From assembly GCA_025331445.1 (NCBI GenBank), contig JAIWNE010000065.1, positions 113,092 through 177,091 on the forward strand: DNA of 64,000 nt, in the 5' to 3' direction. Positions within the stretch are counted from its first letter, which is position 1, and each line of letters begins with the position of its first letter. The position numbers and the translations under genes are program-made. This DNA is from Blakeslea trispora. Lineage: Eukaryota; Mucoromycota; Mucoromycetes; Mucorales; Choanephoraceae. The notes beneath the pieces are model-generated. The model was given only the letters and a program-made list of their open reading frames with translations. It was not told the DNA's origin and did not search any database. Below are positions 11,407-23,002 of this stretch, piece by piece.

Positions 11407-13614
11407 TGTCCTAACGAGTAAATAAGAAAACAACAACTATGCATTTTAATATTTCTAAAATATTGTGTCTATCACTATAACGTATCCAAATCAAAGTGAA
11501 GAACAATAAAAAAAAACTACGAGTCATCTTTCTTTTCGTTTCTTTGTTTTGAAGTATAAAGTGCAGTTGTTGCTACGACTAAATAAGGTTTAAAAGCAAT
11601 TTGTACATAGGATGGGCTTGTGTTTGTTGTTTGTGATTTCTGTTAAAGAATTGCTGAGATACGCTCTACCAACAATCTACATAGTGTGTTTGAATTCTGA
11701 TTGTTTCATACGCTTTAATTAAACAAAGAAACAGGTAATTGGCAGCAAACAAAAGATAAGTAGAGAATCAAGAACAAAACTTAAAGAGAAAAAAAAAGCA
11801 AGAATGAAAAGTCCTTCAGTTTGGCATTTTGTGATTATTTTCGCAACATACAGTGCAATTAAGAATAGAAAGGATTGCTTTTGAAAGGCATGTAGTCAAC
11901 AGACTTTCCAAATCTCCCGCTAACGGATGTACTCTATGAAAGCATAGAACAGTCACCATAATATTGAACCCATCAGCCGCAGTAGAAAGCTGTAGCCAAT
12001 GCAGTTCTAAAAGGCAACCTTTTGTAGAAGAGATGTTCACTTAGTAGAGAGCAACCAATACAGCATGAGTTGAGTGAGGATCAAGTAATAAAGTTATTAA
12101 AGCATAGTATTTTGTTGTGAGATATCTATTGTTGGCCAGCAAAAGCACTTCAAGATGACAATATAATGCAGCCTTTTGTATCATGCTCAAGTATGTTTTG
12201 ACTTGTCTATGCTTCTTTATTACGGTTTACTATACCACCAATGCTTAGTTGACATACACTATAAGTTAGGAAGACGTTTCTTTTTCCTAGGTTGCTTTTG
12301 CCTAAATCTCGAAGTCAATAGCCGTATGTGACACGACTGCACTGAAAAGCGAACCATGTCCTTTTTTCTTCTTATAAACTTGGTTGACTCTTTATACTCG
12401 TGCAAGTAGACTTGTTGAATTTATTAAATTAAATTGTAAAACATTTCTGCTACTTTCAGTTTCTCCAAAAGGTATGTATGGCAACTGTTTCACTAAACTT
12501 CAAACAAAAGCTTACATAGCCACAGTATGGCTGTTGAAGTCTGACTGACTTCTCTAGGTTGATTTGATTGAAGAAGGTGGCACTTGCAAGAAATCAAGCA
12601 AACGGAACCAATCAACTCTAGCTTTGATACATGCCTTACTCAATTCTCCAATTACGAAATTGAAAATTGGAGGGAGTAGGGGGTGCAATTGTAGCTGTCA
12701 GACATAGTGATTACTCAGCTATAGGAACAGTTGTTCTCTGCATATAAATTTGAGATCTAACTTAGTCATTCCTTCAAAGTTCATTTGAATAACTTCGAGA
12801 TTAGCTTACTAAGTGTCAAACAAAGCTTTCGAGATGCTCAGTAGGAATAGATTCAGCAGTTTCAATGATATGTGAAAAGGGCGTTTTTGAATTTGCAAGC
12901 TTATTCCTTTTAGCTTCTTACAGCAGCCCAGAACTGCTCAATTGAATCAAGTTCAGGCGAACAAAGGGGAGAGGGGGAGAGGAAGGCAAATAGATGCATA
13001 GATTTCCCTTTTCTCGCAATGGTTGAGTCAATTACCTTATGCATATGAAGTGAAGCATTGTATATGGCAACTTGATTGTCTTTCATTTCAGAAAACCTAT
13101 CCGGCAATACTAATAGCTGAAACTGCTCCAATCATAGTACGAGAAATCCCTTTTATCAACGGTGTTGTATACTAGGGCTTTATTTCCTTGAAGCAGACCA
13201 AACACAACTGCAATGAATATCAATATTGGACTCAAAAGCATCGAGAAATATGCATATTCTTCAAGCGATCCATTCCACTTTTCTTTTGACCTAATCAGGA
13301 TATTGCCTTCTTTCTTTACGAATCCAACTGCTCTGGGTTTTTTGATAACTAGCCTAGCAAAGCTCGGTATCGGGTCATTGACTGTGTCTTGGTTAGTTGA
13401 ATAAGCATTTGTATCAAGGTTTTCCAAAATGAACAAACAAAATTGAAAAATGACCAAACTAGTACCTCAAGTTTCTTGGCAATTGGGGGGGGGGGGGAGT
13501 TGACAAAGGTGGGCCATTAAATTCTAGATTCCGACCAATTTCTTCTGTTTTTTTAACCTAATTCAAAGTGGGTGCACTTTATCTTTTCCTTTTCTTCTCT
13601 CTTTTTACCGCATA
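11407..13614. other. Intergenic, 2.2 kb, no gene seen
   Basis: Only short, interrupted frames are present on both strands. A small inverted repeat (CTCCAATT ... AAATTGGAG) lies near 12647-12673. A run of 13 G bases occupies 13485-13497, just upstream of the myosin gene. No domain or RNA gene was recognised. Confidence 0.5.
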
Positions 13615-16600
13615 ATGGCAAAGGTGCATATAGCTCGAAACACATATACAGCCAAACATCATGACTAACTCCGTCTCGAACCATCTTTTGTTTTAAATAG
13701 AAATTACTTGGAAAGAAAGGCGAGAAGAAGGCCATCAAGGCCAACCGTCCTGCAAGAGCAGACTGGAAAGAAGGTGTCAAGAAGAAGCAAGTGGGCGTGT
13801 CTGACATGACCCTCTTGACCAAGATTACCAACGAAGCCATCAATGAAAACTTACAGAAGCGATGGCAAAACGCAGAGATCTATGCAAGTAGTCATCCCCC
13901 CCTTTTTTCTTAATTTTATTTGTTTCTAACCTACTATATAGACTTATATTGGTCATGTATTAATCAGTGTCAATCCTTTCCGAGACTTGGGTATCTACAC
14001 AGATGATGTGCTGAATAGCTATAAGGGTAAGAATTTACTCGAGGTAAGGGAATATCCGTTGTAATAATATGATTATATGAATTGACGTAAGCTGGGTTTA
14101 ATTACCTTTTTTAGATGCCACCTCATGTTTTTGCTATTGCTGAAGCCAGTTACCACCATATGAATAGCTATAAAGAAAATCAATGTATTATTATCAGTGG
14201 TGAATCAGGTGCTGGTAAGACAGAAGCTGCTAAGCGTATTATGCAATATATTGCTGCTGTTTCGGGTGATGGGCAAAACTCATCTATCAAGGAAATCAAG
14301 GAGATGGTTTTGGCAACAAATCCTTTGCTTGAAAGTTTTGGTTGTGCAAAGACACTAAGAAACGATAATTCTAGTAGACATGTAAGGATACAAAAAAAGA
14401 AAATAGGAGAGATGAACAAGCCCTTATTGTTATGTGATTAGGGTAAATATTTAGAAATCCAATTCAATGCTCAAGGCGAGCCTGTGGGTGCCATCATTAC
14501 CAACTATTTATTGGAAAAGGTAAGAAACTAGGCAGTCAATTTATCTGTATCATTGCTCATTCATTGTTACTATAGAATCGTGTAGTTGGACAGATTGACA
14601 ACGAAAGAAACTTTCATATTTTCTATCAAATGACAAAAGCAGCAACTCCTGAATATCAACGTAAATTAGACTTGTTTATTATGCAGTAAAGAAAGGTAAC
14701 TGACGTTTTTCTTGTTAGAATCATATGGTCTACAAGGACCAGAAAGCTTTTTGTATACCAGCAAGAGTGGATGTCTTGATGTTCCTGGTATCAACGATGC
14801 TCAAGACTTTCAAGCTACAATCGTAAGTAGATTGCAAAATAAGTGAGAAACACCATTGACCATGAAGTGGATGTATTAGAATGCAATGAATGTGATTGGT
14901 TTAGAGCAATACGAACAAGACGAAATCTTTAAAATGTTATCCATCATCCTATGGTTAGGCAATATTGTATTTGTCGAAAATGATGAAGGTTATGCTGCTA
15001 TTTCAGATGCAGATGGTAAAGAGAAAGATGACACATTTTCTTAATAGCTTGTATCTAATTGACAACAACTAGTGGCCAATTTCATCGCTTATTTGATGGA
15101 AGTGGATGCTGAATCTCTTTCAAAGGCACTGACAAGTCGTATCATGGAAACCGCACGTGGTGGTAGAAGAGGCAGTGTCTACGAAGTGCCCCTGAATATT
15201 GTACAGGCAACTGCTGTTCGTGACGCTCTTTCCAAGGCCATTTATGAACGCCTGTTTGAATGGATTGTGACTCGTGTCAATGTTTCTTTACAGGCACGTA
15301 CAGCACATCAATTCACCATTGGTGTTTTGGATATTTATGGCTTCGAGATCTTTGAGGAAAACAGTTTTGAACAACTCTGTATCAACTATGTCAACGAGAA
15401 GCTTCAACAGATTTTCATTGAGTTGACATTGAAAGCAGAGCAAGAGGAATATGTTCGTGAGCAGATCCAATGGACACCCATCAAGTTCTTTAACAACAAG
15501 ATTGTGTGTGATCTGATTGAAGAAAAGCGTCCTCCAGGATTGTTTGCTGCCCTTAACGATGCTTGTGCTACAGCTCATGCAGATTCAAGTGCCGCTGATA
15601 ACTCGTTTGTTCAGCGTTTGGGATTCCTCTCTCAAAATGCTCATTTTGAGTCGCGCGGATCTAAATTCTTGATCCGTCATTATGCAGGCGATGTGTTGTA
15701 CAATGTAGAGAATATGACAGACAAAAACAAAGACTCTTTATCAAAGGATCTGCTGAATCTCTGTACTGGTTCTTCTAATCAATTCATTGCAAGCACCTTA
15801 TTCCCTGAACGCATTGATCCTAACTCCAAGAAGCGACCACCCACAGCAAGCGACAAGATCAAGCAGTCATGTAACACACTTGTCGGTAAACTGATGCAAT
15901 GTCACCCTAGTTATATCCGTACTATCAAATCCAATGACAACAGAAGTCCAAGTGAGTTTGATGAAAAGCGTGTTCTGCATCAGATCCAATACTTGGGTTT
16001 ATGTGAAAACATTCGTGTTCGTCGTGCTGGTTTTGCCTACAGAACAACATTTGAGAAATTCGTAGAACGTTTCTATCTACTGTGTCCTACAACAGGTTAT
16101 GCTGGTGAATATATCTGGAATCGTGATGCTCAAAGTGGTGCACTTGAAATCCTAAAGCATAACAACATCCCTGCTGAAGAATGGCAAATGGGTACTACCA
16201 AAGTTTTTATCCGTCATCCCGAAACTATCTTTGCACTAGAGAACTTGCGTGATAAATACTGGCATAACATGGCTACACGTATTCAACGTGCCTGGAGAGC
16301 TTATGTACGTTACAAGATTGAATGTGCCAAGAAGGTACAACGTTTCTGGAGACAAAACAAATACAACATTGGTTATCTTCAACTCCGTGAATATGGTCAT
16401 CAGATCCTGGCTGGCCAGAAAGAAAGACGTCGTTACTCGCTAGTGAGTATGAGACGTTTTACAGGTGACTATTTGGACATCAAGCAAGGCTCTGGCCTCT
16501 CCACGATGATTCGTAACGCCATCAGTCTCAAGCCTGGCGAAGACGTTGTTTTCAGTATGCGTGGTAGCACACTTGTACCTCGTGCTATGCGTTCAAGTGT

Positions 16601-17906
16601 TCCCAGTCCAAGATCGTTTGTCTTGACGAATCAGAACTTGCATATTGTGGTAGCTACCAAGAATGGCAAGGTGTTGTCGATGGTGGATGAAAAGGTCATT
16701 AGCTTAAATGTGATTAGTGGCATCAGTGTGTCTACCTTGCAGGATGATTGGGTTGTATTACATGTTGACTCTTCGCCTGATGGCGATACTATCTTATCTT
16801 GTGCCTTCAAGACTGAAATGTTGGCTCATATGTCTCAGCAAACAGGTGGTCGTATCAAGGTCTCGGTCTCTCCTCAAATTCAATACAAGAAGAAGGGCGG
16901 CAAGGCAGTTACCATGAAGTTTGTCAAAGATGAGACAGCTAAAGGAGATGGTGTCTATAAGAGCCATGTTGTCAAGATTGCTTCTGGCTGTCCTGCTACA
17001 AGTCAATCTGATCCAGCTTGTCCTGTAAAGCCAAGAGTAACCAAGTCATCCACCAATCGAGCCCCACCTCGTAAATCCAATCCAGTGCGCAACATAACTC
17101 GCCCTATACCCTCATCTACTCCCACTTCAACAGCAAACCGCTCTGTCCCTGCTCCTCCCACTTCCTCATCCTCTCCACCTCCACCTCCAGCTGCAGCCTC
17201 GTCGCCTTCTTTGCCTCAATACAAAGCAATCTATCCCTTCCAATCACAACAGGCAGGTGAAATTGCATTTGAAAAGGATGATATTCTAGAGATTGTTGAA
17301 AAAGACGATAACGGATGGTGGTTAGCTCGAAAGAATGGTGTTGAAGGATGGGTACCTCATAACTATCTAGAGGAATATGTTCCTCCCCCTCCTCCTGCAG
17401 CTAGATCTACTCCTCCCCCTCCTCCTGCCAGAAGAACACCTCCTTCAGTTCCTTCTGTTGCTACTCAAAACAAACCTGTTGTCCCTGCTGCTCCAATGGC
17501 ACCTGCTGGCAACAACAGTAGTGCTGGAAATGTACCTGCCTGGAAGCAGGAGTTAGAGGCTCGTAAGTTAGCTGCTGCTAATGGAAGCAATGGCAACTCG
17601 CCTGTTCCTGCTGCTAGAAGAGCTCCTCCTGCCCCTGGTCCAAAGCCTGTGGTACCTGCCAAGCCAAGTGGTATGACTAAGCCTGCTATTCCCTCGAGAC
17701 CAGGTGCCAGTGCTCCTACACCTGCTCCTAGAGCGCCTCCACGTAATGCTAATGGTACACCCTCTAATGCTGCTGCTTCACTTGCTGATGCTGTAAGTAT
17801 ATAACTTAAAAAGTCATAACAGATGAACTTACTTTCATTTTCTTTATAGCTTCGTGCTCGTCGTCAGCAAGCACCTTCTCATCATGATGATGATGATGAA
17901 TGGTAA
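13615..17906 (+). CDS. MYO5: Class I myosin with TH1, SH3 and acidic tail (Myo3/Myo5 type)
   Basis: Probable exons join(13615..13623, 13701..13883, 13942..14043, 14115..14381, 14442..14519, 14576..14660, 14719..14822, 14880..15015, 15073..17792, 17850..17906) encode about 1246 residues. The motor has the P-loop [10 protein letters not shown] and switch-region [17 protein letters not shown]. The TEDS-rule site is serine in [11 protein letters not shown], the expected PAK-kinase target. IQ motifs begin at [13 protein letters not shown] basic TH1 lipid-binding tail, proline-rich TH2, SH3 (AIYPFQ to [11 protein letters not shown]) and a terminal DDDDEW Arp2/3-activating motif follow. It acts at cortical actin patches in endocytosis. 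The intron after 13883 has a GC-AG donor (GCAAGT). The first 9-nt exon (MAK) is the least certain part. It converges with the Zds-like gene. Confidence 0.95.
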
Positions 17907-18044
17907 AAAAAAAAAGAGAATTTACTAATCATAATTTATCCACTTTTTTTTTAACAATAAAGCAAAGAATAATAGATTAAATTTATACATGTAAATAACC
18001 AGAAGAAGGGGGGGGGGATATCAAAGAAGGGAGTTCTTTATTGA

Positions 18045-20022
18045 TCATAATCTGTTGTTATTATTGTTATTATTATGCTTTTGTTTGTACAGGGCTAAAG
18101 GTACATCATCATCTTGCTTCAAGTCATCATCATCACTGTTATCATCATCGCTGTTATCACTTTCAGATGATGAACTATCGCTCTGTTGTGTATGCTTTTT
18201 TCTATGAGTATGTGGTTGATTGGTATAGAGTCTTTTGATTGCTTGGGTAGGTTTTTTGATCAATGGTGGGGATGATGATGATGCCTTTGGGTTTAAATAG
18301 TTTTCAGGTACTACAAACCCAGTAGACTCTGATGTTTTGGGAGAAGCAATAAAGCTGGCTTTATTGGATGCATTGTTTTTGGATGGTGCAGGTGGAGGTG
18401 GCCTCTTTACCAATCGCTTTTTATGTCGCTTTCGATCATGCATGGATCCATCTGGAGAGGACATGATGGGTGTTACATTAGGCGCATTTTGCTTATTGTT
18501 AGCAATCACAGAGAGATACCAAAACATATGATTGGAAATCAGCACTTGTTCATGCAAAGGTCGACGAGGATTAGCCAATTTGATATGTGATAGTCGATAG
18601 ATGGCACGCTCCACATGAAGTGGCAAACGTGTCATATTTGAGTTGAGTTGAAATGCTTGCTTTTCACCCACATCTTTCCCTGTCAAATGCGCTGTTGCCT
18701 GATCAATCTGAAGTTGCTGTTGTTGATGATGCTTAGATTTACTACGAGAGAAAAGAGAGGATAGGGTGAATCGTTTGGATTGGGTTGGATCGGGTGAAGA
18801 AAGAGGCGAGCTTGGTTTGCTATCGAGTAAGGTATCTGCTGGATCGACTTTATTGCTCTTCTTGGATGATTTCTCATCGGACCAGAATGACCATGATGGC
18901 CAGCTCGATTTTCGATGGGAAGTCAAGGTTGCAGTCGAGGTGGAGACTGAACGAGTGATCATCATCATAGGAGGTGAGTCTGGCTCTTGTTCTTCAGAGA
19001 TGGATTCTTTTCGGACAGCAATACTCAAGTCACGTATCTGATGATCCTTTTGATCCTCCCGCTCTATTTCCTCTTGTTCTTCTTTGGCTGTATCGTCAGA
19101 GAGAGTGACACCTTCAATCTGATGATAATCCGATTCGCTTTTTCGCTGAATAAGAGGTGGTCTGCTTTGATGTGTATTTGGTGTTAATGATGAATTCCGC
19201 TTAAAGTTGGTACGTGCACCACGCCTAAAGAGAGGTCGATCCCCTTTGGGCACAAGTGCTCTTGATTGATCTAGAGGAGAAGAGTTTCGATCGAACACTA
19301 GAAAGTCAGGTACATGGCGCGCGTCTATAAAGAATTCAATATAGAGTTCATCATGGTTAAAGATTTTTTTTTTATATACTTTACTTGCTCCTTTTTGCTC
19401 ATTTGCTCCTACTCCTCCTGAAGATAAACATTGTAAGCTCATACTTCTACGTAATACAGTCCTTCTTTGTCTCAAATTGTCCATCATGGCTCTTTCTTTT
19501 GGTGGTGCTGATTCCAACATTTTCTGTTGATCGCTTGCTGTGAAATATTCTGATAGGATAGATTGTCTTCTTCTGGTGCTTTTCTTTCGGATCATCAATC
19601 CATGTGCTTCGACATATTTTTCAAATTCTGCAGGTGCAATTTCTGGATGTTGCGATGCCGGAACCCTGTTTTTTTTTCCAGAAAGGAGCAATAAGTCAGA
19701 TATAAAAGTGAAAATGTTGGATAGATACTAACCAAAACAAATGCGAAGGATTTGACGTAAGGATATTAATCACTTCTTTTCGAACCTTTTCTTCCTCTTT
19801 TAAAGGTTGTAGCTGCCTAGTAAGAGAAAGAGCCCGAGTCAGACCTGCTGAAGATGTGCTTGTTGTTTCTGTATCCTTGTCTTCTGATACAGTCGTAGTT
19901 GTATCGTTATGAGTGGGTGTTAGTGGTGGTGTATTTAGTTCCTCTGCTGTTAACTTGAGAAGGTCCCAGTCATCTGGTTGGATGCTTATTTCGGGTAACG
20001 GAATTAGGGTAGACGATGCCAT
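18045..20022 (-). CDS. Zds1-like protein (Zds C-terminal-domain family)
   Basis: Exons complement(join(18045..19665, 19733..20022)) give 636 residues. Joining at a GT-AG intron restores HLFWVPASQHPEIAPAEFEK, which matches my memory of the short Zds_C signature (FWVPA..HPEIAP..F). A later segment, VERAIYRLSHIKLANPRRPL followed by QVLISNHMFWYL, is strongly conserved-looking. The rest is low complexity with many Ser/Thr-Pro sites and ends in poly-Asp/Asn. In yeast Zds proteins bind PP2A-Cdc55 and affect mitotic exit and polarity; a similar role here is inference. Oddly, the Zds_C-like block is near residue 95 instead of the C-terminus. The ATG at 20022 was chosen because the upstream in-frame start at 20046 is a TTG. 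The 3' end converges on the myosin gene, 139 bp away. Confidence 0.68.
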
Positions 20023-20049
20023 GATGACTATAGAATACTGAAACAAAAA

Positions 20050-20050
20050 G

Positions 20051-20098
<48 letters not shown>
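20050..20098. repeat. (GA)n microsatellite in Zds-like promoter
   Basis: An almost pure GA repeat lies about 30 bp upstream of the ATG of the reverse-strand gene at 20022. It reads as CT on the coding strand, a common pyrimidine-rich promoter or 5'UTR feature in fungi. Confidence 0.85.
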
Positions 20099-20101
<3 letters not shown>

Positions 20102-20731
20102 ATAGAGTGTTGTATAAATAACTGCTAGAAAAGAGAAAGAAAGAAAGAGAAAGAGGGGAAAAGGAAGGGAGAGGCCGCTTATACGAATTGTCTAGAAAAG
20201 AAAAATAACGATTCAAGGAGGAAAGAAAGAGAGAGAAAGAGATAAAAGGAGTGTGTACAGTCGTTCCCAATTCGAGGACCTGAGTGAAAGAGAGAAAAAG
20301 TGTCGATTTTAATTATTTGCAAGAATTAAAAAAAAAAATTATAGTTCAATATTTCTTGATAGGCTCTCTCTCTCTCCACAGTCAATCATACAGAGAAGGA
20401 CAGTAACGGACAGATAGATGTAGTTTACAAAGATGTTACTATCATACAATGTTCAGAAGCAAGCAGTCATAGTGTAGGGTTATTATGAAAACATCTGCAA
20501 GACACGCAACATTCAATTGATTTCTACATTTAAAGCTAATTGCAACAAATCTTGGTATAACATATCTGATTCAAGACAATGGCGTTTCTCATATAGAGTA
20601 ATCGTCTTTCAATGCACTGTCTCTCTCTTTTTTTTAGAAATAAAGAGTAGTTATTTCCTTTCATTTTGATGCACAAACTATAATATAAATATTGACACTC
20701 AATCATTACTATTGATCTTGCCTTATTTCTA

Positions 20732-20778
<47 letters not shown>

Positions 20779-21731
20779 AAAAGAGAATCTAGTAAAACAA
20801 TGAAAAAGGCCGAACATATATCTCAGTTTAAAACAGCTGAGTAAACCTAACAATGTAAATACCTTCTCTCTATCTAGGAACTTTTTTTTATATATAGGAG
20901 ATATTAAAAGCCGACCTTTCAAAGTAGTGTCATTCGTTATTGCCAGGTACCAATAGACAATGATTTTTAACAGTAGGAAATATATACATAGATCAACTTC
21001 TGCATTTATTGTCTAATGACAATGAAACATTCATTACAATCTAGACCATTTGGTGGTATAATCTTTCGGGCAAACGATTGCATAGAATAAAAGGAACAGA
21101 ACATACATATTAAAATTACGAATATAAAGGACTTTATCCATCGGCCTTGCATTGTCTTTTGAGAAAACGATAGTCAAATTACTTTCTCTTGTCTTTAAAG
21201 AAAAAGCATTAACATTTGCTACAAAATGAGAAGGAAAGAGACAGATGTCTTTTTGTTACTTTGGGGCAAACAAGCTCCAAGAAATCAACTAAATAATTGT
21301 CTATATTGAGCATATGATCAAGTACATAAGGTAACATGCAAAGTGTTTTTGTCATTGAATATAGGCACCTCGAAGCGAGGAAAAAGAGCCTATAGAAACT
21401 TGATGCTCATGTAAAGCTTCAGTTTAAATGACAGTAGGATGCATCTATACATCTGAAATATGGTTGACATTACTTGAACCTTCTCAAACAGAAGTTACCG
21501 TAAACAAGTATATGTCATGCTACCCTTTTAACCTAACCTGCAATAAGCCTTCAAAGTGAAACAGCTGCATATAGTAGGGCTGGATCAATAGGAAGATGCA
21601 TGAACTAAATATTTGATACTAACTGTGTATACAGTACAATCAAATTAATATAAAGAAAGATCAACCAATTGAAATGTGCACAGACAATTTCCTTATTCAA
21701 ACAATTAGCATGCGCTATTTGAAAAAGAGAA
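20099..21731. other. Intergenic, gene-poor
   Basis: No supported gene. It contains an ATAA/AAAT tetranucleotide tract at 20731-20779 and several purine-rich stretches. The apparent reverse ORF at 20536-20922 is built across that tetranucleotide repeat and looks spurious. Confidence 0.55.
20731..20779. repeat. (AAAT)n microsatellite
   Basis: About twelve uninterrupted ATAA tetranucleotide units in non-coding DNA. Confidence 0.9.
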
Positions 21732-22103
21732 GGAAACTACTATGGATGTCGCCATTCAGGTGTGCGGTGTTTCATAATCATCCTCAAAATGGTATATGAC
21801 TCCCTCTTCTCCAAATATTCTGCTTTTGAGTTGTAAGTTTTGCTATTCTTTTACTTGCATATCATGAATCAGAGCTTTTAATTAAAAATGTTTGTTTTGT
21901 TTTCCTTGATGCAATCTCTTGTATCTCACTAGTAAAGAAAGAGAATAGATTCAATGAGACCGACATGTATTCAAATTATTTTGCTATAGATTGCAATTGT
22001 TTATTTATGACTCAAAGGATATGTTTATGATTCCTTTCTCTAGAGTTGGCCTTCTTCTTGTATAACTCATATTGTTGGTTGTGGTTATGACAGAGAAAGG
22101 AAT
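21732..22103 (+). repeat. Dispersed repeat, copy A
   Basis: About 370 bp that match, with scattered substitutions, the reverse complement of 45595-45970. Shared landmarks include CCTCAAAATGGTATATGACT, CTTGATGCAATCTCTTGTAT and GAATAGATTCAATGAGACCG. The last part is flanked by a 12-bp perfect inverted repeat, ATTCCTTTCTCT at 22030-22041 and AGAGAAAGGAAT at 22092-22103. The 50-bp segment between them lies in the opposite orientation relative to copy B. No coding capacity is visible. It may be a non-autonomous transposon or a solo fragment of a larger element. Confidence 0.85.
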
Positions 22104-23002
22104 TTGCAGAAAAAGTAGACAGTACTGAGACTCTTGTCGGCGAATCTCATTGTCTCAATGTCTCTTATTATGCTTGGACTGCTTCATGTACTTTTTGTTG
22201 TACCAAATTGCTGTATATAGTGCTAATGATATCTACACATTTTCTCCTTATTTTATCTCGACACAATGATACACAGTTCGAAGTAGGTGGTAAGTCTTTG
22301 CCTTTGTTTACTTTAGCATCTAATCATAATGATTAGGTTACACTGAATATGAAAAGATCAATTGAGCCTATTTAGCCCCACAATCAATGCAGTTTATGTT
22401 GGGACTATGAAATATTTAAACAGAAGCAATGCATCAAGAGTCTTCTAAAGCCTTCACTTGTCATTCAAATAAGTGATTCACTTAAGCAAATAAAGCCATT
22501 AAATGCCAATCAACAGTCATCCTTTATTGGCTTTCAAGCAAAAGTGCATTTAGGCTTTCCTACACTCTCTTGAATTTTCCCTCTCATCTGAAATTTAAAC
22601 ATATTCTTTGAATCATAAACAAACGACTGCAATTCATGATGAAATAACTAGAATTTATGTCTCTCTTTTGGAAGCTATTCTCTCTCATTGATATTTGAAT
22701 ATCAGTCAAATTCAGACACAGCATGGCCCACTTTGAGACCAGAGAGATCGTCAGCACCATATTGATAGGTCGTGTTCATCTCTTCCAGTTCATGTGCTTT
22801 TCAAGCTACCAAATCCTTTTGTTGTTTTCGACCCTTTTCTTTTTCGATCCAGTTGAGGGGCACTGTTGTTGCTGGCTTCACCTAGACCTTTGGGTTTGAG
22901 AACAATTCAAGTTCACTGGTGCCAGTCACGAAAATTGCATTATTTTTCTCAATCTTTAGCGCCATTTCAACCATTCTTTTCTCTCTTTGTTATTCCACAT
23001 TC
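22104..23002. other. Intergenic, upstream of RAB3GAP1
   Basis: AT-rich sequence without a supported gene. Frames near 22866-23002 are open into the RAB3GAP1 frame but read as low-conservation sequence, so they are taken as promoter and 5'UTR. Confidence 0.5.

Noticed and set aside
13485..13497. G13 run as a G-quadruplex regulator of the myosin gene
   Set aside because: A single homopolymer without further evidence; similar G-runs occur elsewhere (34223-34233) with no consistent placement.
20536..20922. 128-codon reverse ORF
   Set aside because: It runs through the AAAT microsatellite and has no other support.
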